This document shows positions 10,237 through 21,989 of a stretch of DNA of 64,000 nucleotides, piece by piece; positions within the stretch are counted from its first letter, which is position 1, and each line of letters starts with the position of its first letter. A program made the translations under genes and the position numbers. The notes under the pieces were generated by a model. That model worked only from the letters and a program-made list of their open reading frames with translations, had not been told where the DNA came from and searched no databases. Source of the stretch: Antilocapra americana (taxonomy: Eukaryota > Chordata > Mammalia > Artiodactyla > Antilocapridae); NCBI GenBank assembly GCA_007570785.1, contig ML664175.1:11013441-11077440 (forward strand). Direction: 5' to 3'.

Positions 10237-10412
10237 GAAAGAAAGTGAAAGTGTTAGTTGCTCAGTTGTGTCTGACTCTTTGCGACCCGTGTCCAAGGAA
10301 TTCTCCAGGTAAGAATACTGGAGTGGGTTACCATTCCCTTCTCCACGGGCTCTTCCTGACCCAAGGATTGAACCTTAGTCTCCTGCATTGCAGGTAGATT
10401 CTTTACCATCTG
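10237..10412 (-). mobile_element. Bov-tA SINE
   Basis: Antisense Bov-tA with 'cagttgtgtctgactctttg', 'aagaatactggagtgggtta' and 'attgcaggtagattctttac'. It has lost the last bases of the tRNA head. A short duplication, 'agatttt', at about 10230 and 10413 is the likely TSD. The surrounding unidentified old sequence is interrupted by the insertion. Confidence 0.93.
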
Positions 10413-10503
10413 AGATTTTAATACAATACTAAAAAATAAAAGTTAATGCAAATGATTCACAGTGAACAAAATATTAAACCTTTTAATAAAGTCAAGACCA
10501 GTA

Positions 10504-10677
10504 CTGGAACTTTCTGGTTCTGGTGGTCCAGTGGCTAAGATTTTGCATTTCTAGTGCTGAGACCTGGGTTTGATCCCTGGTCAGGGAACTAGATCCCATA
10601 TGCCACAACTAAAGATCCTACAAGCTGCAAGTAAGACCCAGTGCAGCCATGTAAATAAATATTTTTTTAAAAAAGAT
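10504..10677 (+). mobile_element. tRNA-Glu SINE (CHR type), short form
   Basis: The sense copy has 'ctggtggtccagtggctaag', B-box-like 'gggtttgatccctgg', 'gcagccatgtaaataaat' and an A-rich tail. TSDs are 'aagaccagta' at 10494-10503 and 'aagatcagta' at 10678-10687 (one mismatch). Confidence 0.93.
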
Positions 10678-10687
10678 AAGATCAGTA

Positions 10688-11640
10688 TTAGTGCCTAGTG
10701 AAATATTGAAGCCTGAGGCAAAAGGAAAATTATGAATCCTCTTCCTGTTTTTATTTTAAAATTTGATATTTTATTCCTTATGGGTTTTTTCCCTTAATTT
10801 TGATTTTTTGATATTACATTTAAGTATTATATGTCTTGATGACTAACTTTGTCTTGGTGCTCCCTTAAATTTTGCTTGAAGAGTATATCTCATTCGCCTT
10901 CCCCTAACTGTGGGTGGTCCTGGGAAGACAACTTTGGTGCTCATTTATAGCAGAGAAGGCCCCTGGGGCTTCTCAGAGGCCCAGTGGGTTCCCAGATAGG
11001 CAGTGCTGCCTCACTCCACTGTCTTCAGAAGGAAGTAGGCTTCCTAGAAGGAGAGTGGTGATGGGAGAGTCTGAATGAAATTCACCAGAGCCTTGGAAGG
11101 TGAGCTGGACCTGGAGCCTCAGCACGCAAGCCAGGGCAGGGCAGACTCAGGCTGTTCGGATTACTGATCGAAGGAAATGCTAGATTACTAGTAGGTTTAA
11201 GTTGATTTGAACTCTTACAGCCTTTTTGATTAGAAATCAAAACCAGTCTGTATTTCTTCATTTCCAGGATTAAAATTAAGCCAAAACAGGACTTTTTTTT
11301 TTTTGGTAAGAGGAGAAAACAGTGCAAAAAAACCCCTGTCTTACGCAGGCTTTGGGGGAAGTGCAAGACAGAGGGCTAACCCTGTCTAGAGTCAGACAAT
11401 TACCCAGCTGGCATGCTTCTGGGCCCAGAGCCAGGACTGGCAATGCCAGTGGCAGAAAAGAAAGGCTCAGTCAGCCCACGATGCTGGGGCCAAGAGACCC
11501 CACAATGAAGGCCACCTTCTGCCCTTGAGCCCTCCTGCTAGCTTGAATTGGGAACTGCGAAAAGTATACTTGTAGTTTTTCTTTTTTACTAAAAAGATAA
11601 GTGTGGAGCCAAATGTCATTTTTTATGTAACATGGTTTAA
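10688..11640. other. no feature recognised
   Basis: An AT-rich stretch (10690-10870) may be an old unidentified repeat. The rest is unique-looking, with a T-run near 11291-11303. No gene is supported. Confidence 0.4.
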
Positions 11641-11649
11641 TGAAACAGG

Positions 11650-11855
11650 GTGAGATTTTAATTTAGAAGACCTGATTGCAATCCCAGTCCTATCCTGTCC
11701 AGTTGTGGGACTCTGGGCAAGTCACTGAGCCCTCTAGAGAATTATTCCCAGCCTGTAAATTAGGGAGAATAGAATTTACCCTGCAGGCCCTACAGATATT
11801 TATGAGAACCGCCTGACCTAAACTTGGTCAAAGTGCTGTGTAAGGTGTGAAGTTT
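11650..11855 (+). mobile_element. MIR SINE
   Basis: Sense MIR: 'ttgtgggactctgggcaagt', 'cactgagccctctagag', 'cagcctgtaaattagggag' and 'tcaaagtgctgtgtaag'. Confidence 0.8.
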
Positions 11856-11959
11856 CCACAAATAGAAGGCATGATGGTAGTTGTGACTGTTACGTTATAT
11901 ACTCCCTTCTCACATTCTACACTCCTACTATTTAGCTTGCTCACCTAATTAATGAGTTA

Positions 11960-12450
11960 ATTCATATACATATCTTAGAGCCTGCTATGGGCAAGGCTCC
12001 TGTGAAGCAGCTAAAGCATTTCCGCACCCAGGGTCTAGCAGGAGACAGGAAAAATACACAGGGAAGTATAGGCAGGTAGAAATGGGCACTAATGTCAGAC
12101 AGGCAAGTAGGGAGGAGCTGGTGTTCCTGGCCTGGAGAATCCCAGAGGATCACATGAGGAGGTAACACAGGGATGAGGAAGAAGAAAGGCTGGACTTCTG
12201 CAGAGTGAGCTGGGGGAATGGAAAAGCACTGCACTGGAAGGCTCAGTGGCTAGGAATCTGTTGACTGTTTATGGGAAAATGGATTGTGGGGTACAGGAAA
12301 GGAATAGTGGGCAAAGTTTACAGAAATGTTTAGGGGACAAGTTGGTGGGGGTGGGGACCTGATCTAGGGGAGGAAGAATGGATTTTACTGTTTGGGGAGC
12401 TTTGTTCCTGACGTGTTTGAGCAGGGGAGTGACTCAGGTATAGACAAAAT
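11960..12450 (+). mobile_element. L2 LINE fragment
   Basis: Diverged L2 3' region in sense. Recognisable pieces are 'agcctgctatgggcaaggct', 'aaatggattgtggggtacag', 'ggattttactgtttggggag' and 'gagcaggggagtgactcag'. No coding remains. Confidence 0.55.
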
Positions 12451-12639
12451 TGTCTATGGGTAGAATACAGGCCCTCTGCCACTTGTCCAAGCCCCAGAGA
12501 CCAAAGTTTTCCTTCTTTTTCCTTATGGGACTCACTGGTAGAGGCTGATGGACAGGTAAGCAGCCAACCAACTTCAGGTAAGATCCATTATCATGCCTCC
12601 TCAGGACCTTGGAAGCTCAGAATTTGAACAATTTAGTGA

Positions 12640-12745
12640 GCTTATGTTGAGTACCCTGTCTGTTCCAGGCACTGGGTCAGGGCCCGAGAGTCAGTCGTGA
12701 ATGAGAGTCAGTTCCTGGCCCCAAAGAAAGAGTTGAGTGTTGGTG
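12640..12745 (+). mobile_element. L2 LINE 3' fragment
   Basis: 'gttgagtaccctgtctgttc', 'caggcactgggtcagggccc' and 'cagttcctggccccaaagaa' follow the order of the L2 3' end. Confidence 0.6.
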
Positions 12746-12965
12746 GCTTCAGTTCAGCGTGCTGACTGCCACCATAGTGTGGGAGCATGGCTGGTCCCTA
12801 ACTAGAGCTCAGGGAAGCAGATAGAGGGGGAAGGCCAGGAAGGACTTGAACGAAAGAGAAGTCGAAGCTGAGACCTAGAGGCTGAAAATATCATCATTAT
12901 TTTCAATTTCCACAACTTTTTCATCATCCCGAACAGAAATTCTGTACCCATAAACAATATGAGTG

Positions 12966-13306
12966 ACTTCTTTGGTGGTACAGGAGATAGGACTCTTCCT
13001 GCTGATGCAGGGACACAGGTTTGATCCCTGGTCCTGGAAGATTCCACATGCCTTGGAGCAACTAAGCCCGTGTGCCACAACTACTGAAGCACGTGCACCC
13101 TAGAGTCTGCACACTCCAACTATTGAGCCTGCATGCTGAAGCCCATGCGCCTAGAGCCTGTGCCCCAAAACAAGAGAAGCCACGGCAATGAGAAGCCCAC
13201 GCACCACAACTAGAGAGTAGCTCCCACTCACTGCCACTAGAGAAAGCCTGTGCACAGCAACAAAGACCCAACACAACCAAAAATAGATAAATAAATAATT
13301 AAAAAA
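12966..13306 (+). mobile_element. tRNA-Glu SINE (CHR type), near full length
   Basis: Sense copy of about 340 bp. It has 'gacttctttggtggtacagg', B-box-like 'ggtttgatccctgg', 'gagcaactaagcccgtgtgc', 'caacaagagaagccacggc' (read with one substitution), 'acaaagacccaacacaacc' and an ATAA-rich tail. The TSD is only approximate ('acaatat' versus 'acagtat'). Confidence 0.95.
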
Positions 13307-13479
13307 CAGTATCGGCAGTGGGTTTCTAAAAGCTGACCAGCTGATTCTAAACGCAGTTAAGTTTGAGAGAGAACTACTTGTCTAGACAACTTACTTGCTA
13401 CACTTGGAATGTTCTATCTACCAAAGGCTTGGAGCACTTCTAGGGGGAAGCCTGTCTTTGGCCCCTGACAGACCCTCAG

Positions 13480-13665
13480 TCACATGTAGACTCTGGACCT
13501 TGGCAAGTCAACTTCTCTCAGGCAGGAGGTCTGTTCCCTATATGTAAACAGGCAGTAATGTGTGCCTGCTACCACTGTGGTAACAATCGTTTGAGAGCCG
13601 GAGCAAAGCATCTAGCCCAGAACCTGGCCTGTGCATGTCAACGAAGTGTTGTGATTATTTCGTGC
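13480..13665 (+). mobile_element. MIR SINE
   Basis: Sense MIR with 'actctggaccttggcaagtc', 'gtttgagagccggagcaaag' and 'cagaacctggcctgtgcat'. It is the first of two adjacent MIRs. Confidence 0.7.
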
Positions 13666-13689
13666 TCTCATCTGGAGAGACACTTCAGT

Positions 13690-13915
13690 GCCATGTGAGG
13701 AGCACAGGTTTTGGAGCCAGAGAAACTGGAAAAATGATGGTTTCACTACTTATTATGTCCCATGGACACAACTGCTCTACTGCTCTAAATCTGTCTCCTT
13801 ACTTATAAAATGAAGATAGTATCTATCTCATAGTATTGTGAGAATTAAATAAGACAACATGTATACAGTGACAGACACATAGGAGCCACTCAATAGATGG
13901 GGATGATTATTTACA
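13690..13915 (+). mobile_element. MIR SINE
   Basis: Sense MIR with 'ggttttggagccagagaaac', 'acttataaaatgaagatagt', 'tcatagtattgtgagaatta' and 'ggagccactcaatagatg'. Confidence 0.85.
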
Positions 13916-14074
13916 TATGTGAGACGTATGATAGGTATGTCTGTATCATGTGTCATCCAAGGAAGAAGGAAGCAGAAACTTTAAGAATTGAAATAGGTTT
14001 TAAAATATGAGAAAAAATTAGTAAAACATTGAAGTTTTGAAATGTCATCTTTTACTGTAGGGCAGGAGAGGAAG

Positions 14075-14195
14075 CAATTGTGGGTTAAGTTATCAGAGCC
14101 CTTGGCATTCAAATATGAGAGTTATTAGCTGTTGGTCTTCAGGCAAATCACACTCTCAGGGACTCAGTTTCCACACCCAAATAAAAGAACTTAAA
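14075..14195 (+). mobile_element. MIR SINE, partial
   Basis: Sense MIR core: 'gagttattagctgttggtct', 'aggcaaatcacactctcagg', 'gactcagtttccacaccc'. Confidence 0.65.
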
Positions 14196-15784
14196 AATAA
14201 TATATACATACTTTGAATAAAGCTTCCACAGATCTCATCATCCTCCGTCGTTTTGCTAAGCCAACAAGCTGCCAAGGTCTAGATGAAAAACCCCTCATTT
14301 GGCCCTCCCCTCCCTGATTTGGGGGCCTCTTCCATTGCCCGAAGGGCCTGACATGTGGATAACAGCATTAGTAATCATCCTCTTGTTCCCACAGTATCAT
14401 TATGTAAAAAATTATTTTCAGCACTCTCTCCACTTATTCTGAACACTCCACCAAGCAAAGATCTTTCCTAAACCAGGATCAATTTTGTTTGGGTTAAGAT
14501 GATTCTGGTAATATATACACAGTCTGATCCTCCAGGAGGAAATGTCAGCATGTTACTGATACTATTCAAAATATATACTGCCACATATATTTTTCAATTC
14601 ATAATAGTCTATGTCAGTTGATTAAATTGCTGTGTGGCACATGGGATTGTATTTGCACTCCTTATGCGTGTTTTTATTATATTGTAGTCAGGATGAATTA
14701 TGCTTGAAGATTTGTAGGTACTTTTTGTTCTTGATGATCTAGCTTTGATTTATCATCAAGATGGCTTTGGTTACGTGATTAAACCAAATGTTGTCTCTTT
14801 TTTTAATGGATATTTTGGGCTGAGTAATACTGATTAATACCAGTGATTTAAGGTCCAGCACCAGACTAAAAATTTCTATTTTGTAGCTAGATGTTCCTTT
14901 TGTAACACATCAATGGAAAACATGGAGTCACGTTACCAAAAAGTTCTAAATTGCTGAATCTAGGATATGTATGTGCATGGGGAGGTGAACTTGAAGGGAG
15001 TCACAGAGATGAGGTCATGAAAGGCCTGAAATACTATGCCAGATATTGGTGATGTCTTCTGTGGATCAGGGGTCACAAATTTGAATACCCTACTCTGACC
15101 AGGCAACAATGAATGAAGCAAGAGAGTGAAGCAGTCCAGGGTAAGAAGTGGCATCTTTGGTTATGCTCTTTTGACTCTGACACAGTTTGCTTACAAAATG
15201 TGTAGGAAAAACGTTCTTACTGAAAAGAACTATATATTCTCATGTTTTTCTTTATGTGTGGCCCATTTAAACTCTTTGCTCTACTCTTGATAGAGGTAAA
15301 AAAGATCTATTTCTTCACTCTGTGGATCATATTTGGCAAGTCACTGTCACTTCAGCGTCAGGGAGACTATAGAGAGTGGTGGGGACTGTGGCTGACTGTT
15401 CCATCCAGCCCCTCCCTAAAGAGATCTGCCTCTTGAGCTCCACTTGAGGTTGTTTACCTGGGGCAACAGAATTTCCATTTGAGTAAGAATGAATTTTGGA
15501 GAAACATCAGAAATTCACTTTCGGTGAAATCTCTTGTTTTAAATGTTGGCCCCAAAACAAATGAAAAAAATATGCATGCAGAACACACGTGCACATAACA
15601 CACATCTGTACACTAGATGCCATGTGAGAACTGCCAGTTCAGACCACTACCAACAACCAGAGAGCCTAAATGATGCAAGTGATAGGATCCATTTACATTT
15701 CAGAAGGATTTATTTAATAGCATGTTAATACAAAGGGTGCTAATTTGTTAAAGCAGTCTCATTGGCCTCTTTTTTGAAAAGTGT
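14196..15784. other. no gene or recognised repeat (1.6 kb)
   Basis: Nothing supportable. The AT-rich part at 14500-14900 shows no family signature. Confidence 0.45.
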
Positions 15785-16015
15785 GTTTAACAAGTACCTA
15801 TATAGTGCTAATATATCCCAGAAACTGTTTTAAATGCTTTGCAAACATGCAATCCTTCTAACCGACTATTCGATCTACACTATTATTATCCCTGCTTGAT
15901 GAGACCTGAGGCACAAGGCTGAAGAGTTAGTAAGGGACAGAGCTGGGTTTTCAACTCAGACAGTCTGGTTCTAGAATGTACCACTGAACTACTCTTTCAT
16001 GTTGCATTTTAATGA
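15785..16015 (-). mobile_element. MIR SINE
   Basis: Antisense MIR: 'gctttgcaaacatgcaatcc', 'cactattattatccctgc', 'gagttagtaagggacagagc' and 'aactcagacagtctggttct'. Confidence 0.85.
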
Positions 16016-16041
16016 TAACTGAAACATTAATATGCATTCAG

Positions 16042-16260
16042 GGACTTCCCTGGTGGTCTGTAGCTAAGACTCTGTGCTCCCAGTGCAGGGAGCCCAGATT
16101 TGATCCCTGGTCAGGGAACTAGATCCCACATGCCCCAACTATGAGTTCATATACTGCAGCTAAAGACCCTGCATGCTACAAAGAAGATTAACAATCCTGT
16201 GTGCCACAACTAAGACCTGGCACAGCCATATACATAAATAAGTATGAAAAATTATAAAAG
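16042..16260 (+). mobile_element. tRNA-Glu SINE (CHR type)
   Basis: The sense copy starts 'ggacttccctggtggtctgt' and contains B-box-like 'gatttgatccctgg' and 'caggGAACTAGATCCCACAT'-type sequence, ending in an A-rich tail. A perfect 10-bp TSD, 'atgcattcag', lies at 16032-16041 and 16261-16270. Confidence 0.96.
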
Positions 16261-16270
16261 ATGCATTCAG

Positions 16271-16800
16271 AAGAATGTATGCATGTAGGTATACAAGTGT
16301 GAAAGGAAAGTATAACTTTTTGATGCAATTATATTCTGATTATGATTGAGGAAATCATGGAGAAAAAGCAATCTTTACTGGTCAAACAGCTTTGCTAAAG
16401 GATGAATAATTTCTTTGTGGTAAATCTAACTTATTTGACCAAAAAAAAAGTAGTAATATAATCTGTAAGAATTGTGAAAGCCAGGAGAATAAAAATCCTA
16501 AAGATTTTCTCCAGATTTACCACACTCTATAAGGTCCACTGATGGAATTTTACTGCCACACAGTGTAGCGGTAGGAGTGGTTAGTGGAAATCAATCCTCT
16601 CCTTTGATGTCTGTTGGCAAGGGTCTCCTAACCACCCACTGAACATGAGGACCCTCTCCCTTCAGCACTTGCCTTGCCAGGTTATGAGACAGACCTCTTG
16701 CTGTTGACGCCCTGTGCAGGGGGAGTGTTCACTTGCCTTGAGGCCATAGAGCAAGAAACTGATCAATCACGAGGTCTACTAGACTAAGGAAACATGACAG
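16271..16800. other. no feature recognised
   Basis: Unique-looking sequence without gene or repeat signature. Confidence 0.5.
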
Positions 16801-16809
16801 CTGACTGTG

Positions 16810-17045
16810 ATGTGTGACCCAGGATTAGATCTTGGACCAAAGACGACAATTGGTGGGATAACTGATGAAATCTGAGTGAGGTCGGTAGTGTACATAAGTC
16901 TTGCAGCAGTGTTAGTTTTCTGATTTGATCATTGTACTGTGGTTAGGTAAGATATTAACATCTGGGGAATCTGGATGAAGGGTATATGGGAATTCTTTGT
17001 ACTATTTTTGAACACTTTGGGAAGTCAAATTATTTTAAGTAGAGA
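16810..17045 (+). mobile_element. old L1-type 3' end (family uncertain)
   Basis: 'gacccaggattagatcttgg', 'tgtactgtggttaggtaaga', 'gatgaagggtatatgggaat' and 'tctttgtactatttttgaac' match the 3' end of a widespread old mammalian L1 (L1M class). A related copy lies at about 28.8 kb. Confidence 0.5.
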
Positions 17046-17972
17046 AGCTTTTTAAAAAGTAAAATAACAGACTCCTATGAGGGGTGGGTGGGCTCTTGCA
17101 TTCCTCTCGAATACATGGTAGGTACCAGCTGTGCATATGTAGCAGGTCTGCTGCAGCTGGGCCATGAACGCCATTTGGAGAACCCCACGTGGTATTGCCC
17201 TGGTTTTCCCAAAGAGCTTTGATGTACACCCACACTATCCATGGAAGTGGCTTTGCTCTTATTTAATCTACATGTTGATGAAGTCTGTTAGGAGGACCCA
17301 CCCTTGAATCGCGTGATAGGGCCTCTGGAATTCAGGAACAGGGAGGACTTTGCGGCTGGACATGAAAGCTCAGGTGGCCTGGGTCAAAATCAAAGTTTAT
17401 CTGGCTTGGTTGGCTTAATGAAGTAAAGATTCCATCCTTGAATAACCCAGTTACCACAGGCAGATTACGAATTCACAAAGAATTCAAATACAAGGAAATA
17501 CACTTAACACTAAACAAATAAACTAGACATGTACCAAGCTTTCTTTAATGATTCAGAAAGCCTTCACAATTTTGTGGAGTCAACACAATAGGCATCAGTG
17601 GGTATCAATGATACACAGATGTTTTGGCTCTTATCCTTCTCTAGGATGAACAGAGTGTCTGAATTCCTTCCGACCACCTTGCTGTTCTCTTTCACCTGGA
17701 AGCATCTCATGATGCAAACATTCTATTTGGGGACTTTCAGTTTATGTCTGTTAAGGGTCATAATGATAATCACAAAGAGGATATTAATGCCCCCAAACAG
17801 TAGTGGCCTCAAACCTTATCTTGATTTATTGCCTTTTATAATTAGTTGCATTCATTAATTTTCTGTACATTATTAGGAGCACAGATTGGAGACCAAAAGA
17901 ATAGTAATGCCCCAAGCAGAAGAGGAAAAGGTTAAACCTAAGACTTCTTCTCTTGCTGAGAAAAGCCCCTGG
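17046..17972. other. no feature recognised
   Basis: No assignable repeat or gene. An old LTR cannot be ruled out, but I see no terminal repeat pair. Confidence 0.4.
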
Positions 17973-17982
17973 TTAACTTCTC

Positions 17983-18016
17983 ACAAAGAGTCAGACATGA
18001 CTGAGCGACTTTCACT
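17983..18016 (+). mobile_element. 34-bp BovB/Bov-tA 3' micro-insertion with TSD
   Basis: Only the last bases of the BovB/Bov-tA end are present ('gagtcagacatgactgagcg' followed by 'actttcact'). They are flanked by a perfect 10-bp duplication, 'ttaacttctc', at 17973-17982 and 18017-18026. This is an extremely 5'-truncated retro-insertion. Confidence 0.85.
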
Positions 18017-18026
18017 TTAACTTCTC

Positions 18027-19556
18027 CTGGGAGCTAGACCGGCAAGGCTGAGTCAGGTGCAATGCCCTCCTGACACACAAGGATGAGATCTCTAGCAACC
18101 ACGATCCAGTCAGTGTCCTGGAGTTTGGTTCAAGCTGTATCTCCTCCTGTGCAAGAGTGAGGAGAATATGAGGAGAGGGATTATATTATTTTGTTCTATA
18201 ATCTTGTAACTCTAAGCATGTACTTTTGCTTCCAGTCTTCCGCTAAGTGCTTGTTTTGTATTTGCATTATTTGCAATACGGTTGTTCCTGAAAATTTTTC
18301 AAGTTGGGTCAAAGTTCATGGGTTTGGTGGGATCAGCTGCTCTAGTGCTAGAAGAGGTGGGTATCTTCAGTCCTACTGTCCATGGTCCGAGCGGGCACCT
18401 GTGGTCTAACTACTTTAGAAAATGTCCAAGTCCACCTTCATTTCTTCCTGGGAAAAGTACTCACAGTTTCTTGTTTTGGAGCCTGTTCTTAGGAGAATCC
18501 CCTCTGGACAGTGGATTTCCTCCTTGTTATTCATTATAGTCTTTCAAACTGAATTAAATCATTCTGCCTTTGGATTTTTGTTTCTTCAGGGAACTTTATT
18601 TTACCAAGCTATTCTCTGTACCTTTGTGGGGGTATTTTTCCCTCAAGAGTGAAATCGGGGCACCCTTGCAGCTCACATGTAATATAACCTCTCTCCCAGG
18701 CCTCACCAGCCTGGGTAAAAATTTAGTCACATTCATGTAAATAACTCTGAGGTCCTGTTCCTGCTCCCCTACATGCTCATAGGAGGGCTTCAGCCTCCTA
18801 CAAAGCCTCTCCAAATATTTCTGTGAGAAACCCCACAACCCGGGCCACAAACCAACGGTCTGTGTTTAGTTATCATGTGGCTCTTGCCCTGGTCCTCCCT
18901 CTGCTGCCTGCTAGGTGCTGCTGGTGGCAATGCCAGCTTCTGTGCCAAAGAGGCTCTGCTCTCCAGTTCCTTCACTAGCTTTCATCTGTGTGCCCAAGGC
19001 TATGGAGAAGAGGCCTCTCCCCTCCTTCATGCCCCATTTTCACCCGGGCCTCAGAGTGACCCTGCTTTTGCTACATGTCACACAGTTGCTCTTGACAACA
19101 GCATCTTCCTTCTAGAGGCCCTGACTCCTTTCCTCCTCTGAAGTCCCGAGAGTCCTGGTAGGGAATGTGTCCCACATGACAACCTTCCTGTTTCTCACCT
19201 CTTTCTCTTGCTACCCTTTGCAGTATACAACAGACTACCCATCCCCCAACCTCAGATGGGAATCTCCACTCATTCAGTCACACCCAGGTTTCCCTGCCTC
19301 ACCAGTGCCTCCAGGGGCAAACCAAACCTTGGGATTACTGCCTGGACCATGGAGAACATCCTGCTTCATATCAGTGAGAGACTCCCTAAAATGTAGAAAG
19401 ATTCTTGAGCTGAAGTCTAAGAAACAGTGAAATAACATTTTAATTGACTTGAAAACCAAAGATTTAATTTACTGAAGATTTCCTTTATACTTAGAGCTCA
19501 CTAAAAGTCCTTTCAGTTTACTGTATTCTTTATATTTTCCTTTTCCTGATTTGCCT
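18027..19556. other. no gene or recognised repeat (1.5 kb)
   Basis: Several pyrimidine-rich stretches (18700-19250) give overlapping short ORFs on both strands, none with recognisable content. A phrase like 'tttgtttcttcag' at 18579-18591 resembles an acceptor, but no coding exon follows it. Confidence 0.45.
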
Positions 19557-19685
19557 TGTAGCAACCCACTCCAGTATTCTTGCCTGGGAAATCCCATGGA
19601 CAGAGGAGCCTGGCGGGCTATAGCCCATAGGGTTGCTAAGAGTCAGACATGAGTCAGTGACTAAACAACAACAAACAGCAGCAGT
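19557..19685 (+). mobile_element. BovA monomer (Bov-tA body without tRNA head)
   Basis: 'caacccactccagtattctt', 'atcccatggacagaggagcc', 'gttgctaagagtcagacatg' and a CAACAA/CAG-rich tail. It is a sense copy that starts after the tRNA-derived head and lies against an antisense L1. Confidence 0.92.
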
Positions 19686-20038
19686 AAGATATACATTACA
19701 TAAAACTTGCCATTTTAACCATACTGAAGTGTACAGCCATCACTACTACCATCCATTTCCAGAACTTTATCTTTCCAAACTGAAACAAACCCATTACACA
19801 GTAACTCCCCCTGCCCTCTCCCTCAGTACATGGCAACCACCATTGTGCTGTCTCTGTGAATCTGACCATTCTGAGTGCTTTGTGTAAGTGGAATCATATG
19901 GTATTTATCCTTTTGCAACTGGCCTATTTCATTATGACAAGGGGCATCCATGTTGCAGTGTGTCAGTATTTCCTTCTTTTTAAAGGTTGTATGGCATTCC
20001 ATTGTACATACACACCACTTTTTATAATGTTTTTCTAG
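19686..20038 (-). mobile_element. old L1 (L1M class), antisense, segment 1
   Basis: Antisense 3' L1: 'aaaacttgccattttaacca', 'tggcaaccaccattgtgct', 'taagtggaatcatatggtat', 'gggcatccatgttgcagtg' and 'ggcattccattgtacataca'. Confidence 0.85.
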
Positions 20039-20515
20039 TGTGGTAAAAGTCACCTAATAGAAAGTATTACTTTAACCATACTTAACTGTCTAGTTCAGCA
20101 GCACTAACTACGTTCTCATTGCTGTGCAACTCTCACCATCATTCATCTGAATCTTTCACCTTCCTAAACTGAAACTTTGTCCCTATTAAACACTAACTTC
20201 CTTTTCCTCCTCTCTCCAACCCTGGCATCTACCAATGTGCCTTCTGATTCTATGAATTTGGCTATTCTACAAACCTCATGTAAGTGGAATCAAACAGTAT
20301 TGATCTGCACCTAATGTATATTGAAATGTATTTTTATGGTTAACTTACTATTTGTCCTACAAACAAGATTGTACCTTTCCCCTGCCAAGTTATACAGTAT
20401 GGTCTCATTAGTTAACTATTTTATACATAGTAGCACCATAGTTTGCTTATCCACTCATCTATCCATGGACATTTGGGTTGCTTCCACCTTTTGACTGTCA
20501 TAGATCACACTTGTA
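20039..20515 (-). mobile_element. old L1 (L1M class), antisense, segment 2, interrupted
   Basis: It repeats the same L1 portion as the preceding segment ('tactttaaccatacttaact', 'catgtaagtggaatcaaaca') and extends to 'catttgggttgcttccacct'. Between about 20305 and 20440 lies another L1 3' UTR-like piece ('ttatacagtatggtctcatt', 'ctattttatacatagtag'). Confidence 0.75.
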
Positions 20516-21989
20516 ATGTTAAATTTTATAGTAACCACATTTTTAATAAGTACCCCAAAAAAGACTAGGTGAAATAAAAATTTTTATTATCCTAATATAT
20601 CCAAAACTATCATTTTTATATATAATCAATATAAAACATGCTAAGTTCTTTGTTTAATATGATGTCTTGGACCTGTGGGCCATTCCTGAGCACTGATTTC
20701 TCAATATCATTTTTGACTGAAGTCATGGGTCAGTATCTCATTTTTCCTTAGAGAAAATGCCCTAAAATTGATGAATTCTTGATACCTCACTATAAAAGAA
20801 ATGCTCCCATTGACTGGTTTCTAGAATTGTAGGTGAGAACCTTATGGGTTTTGAAGAAGACTCCTGTCCTTCTCCTCAGAGCATGGATCTGGGGATTTCT
20901 GGTCAGAATCTAGTAGAGGCTCCAGCTTCTCTGTCAATCTCTGTTCTCTCTGGGAAGATGGTTCACAGCACAGGTCCTGGAGAGCCCCTGAAAAAAATCA
21001 AGTTCATCTCTGTACAGATCTCTGCCCACTACTATCAGCCAACTCAAGACTTGCCCCTCTTTTCTCTGCCCAACTAGGCAACACCCCCAGAGTTTGCTAC
21101 CTCCAGGCTTTTCCTCTACTATTTCCCTCGTCCAGTGTGTTTTCCTGTCTTTCCAAAGTCAGCCTGAGCCTCACAACCTTCTTAAAGCCTCTGGCACCTT
21201 CCTTCCTCCACCCCATCACCACTTCATCCCTCAGATGCACTTGTGGAATTTGGCTTGTCAAACTTGTTCTTTCGCCTCAGTCCTTTGGATACAGCCCTAA
21301 AAAATTAAGGCGGAAAGATGAGCAGAAGAGATTCTGTTTGATTCTGTGTTGAAAAATGTAACTTTCATATCCTGTAGCAAATCATGTTCTTCTGACTGCT
21401 CTCCCCTCCCAGGTCAGCTCTCTTTTAGCCGTGGATCTAGGGCATTTCTAACATGCGGTTCTGAATCTCTTCCTGATAGTCAGTACACAAACGGAACACA
21501 GCCCTTGGGCATTGAGGCCCTTTTAAAGTATCTTCACATGCTGATAAAAATAATAATGTCTGCACCAAAAGGTTGTATCAGTTAGCTCATTCAGTTCTCT
21601 GAAGGCATTCTTCTCAACCACATTTTGAGGGAAGGAATCCAGCTTTGAGATAAAAGTTATGAAATCGTGGTTATGCAGTATACAAGTGCCAGAACCAGGG
21701 CTGCTGAGAGTCAGTGTGGGCGCAGCTCTGCAGTCCAGCCAAGTCTTGGTCAGTGGAGCACAGGCCCCCACTTGTTCCTCCTCCTGACACAAGCCTATGT
21801 GACCCTCTGCTCTCCTTCTGGCCTTCTGTCTAGATCCTGTACTATTCTCATTATAGTAGTGTCTTTCTACTATGTGGGTAAATTATCAGGGGAGAAGCCA
21901 TCATTTTCTGTTTAAGATCAGCCTTCTATGTAGGCCACAGAGGCTGTTAGTTCTCTTGCTGATCTGAAGGACACAGGAAACCTTCCAGT
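20516..21989. other. no gene; possible old L2 at 21060-21350
   Basis: The part at 21060-21350 ('ccaggcttttcctctact', 'aaccttcttaaagcctctgg') is compatible with antisense L2 but strongly diverged. The rest is unassigned. ORFs here are short and not protein-like. Confidence 0.4.

Noticed and set aside
16042..16260. B-box-like sequences that might be tRNA genes
   Set aside because: They belong to tRNA-Glu-derived SINEs with poly(A) tails and TSDs. No cloverleaf tRNA was seen.
17300..18300. Possible endogenous retrovirus LTR
   Set aside because: No paired terminal repeats, primer-binding site or gag/pol similarity was visible, so no retroviral feature is called.
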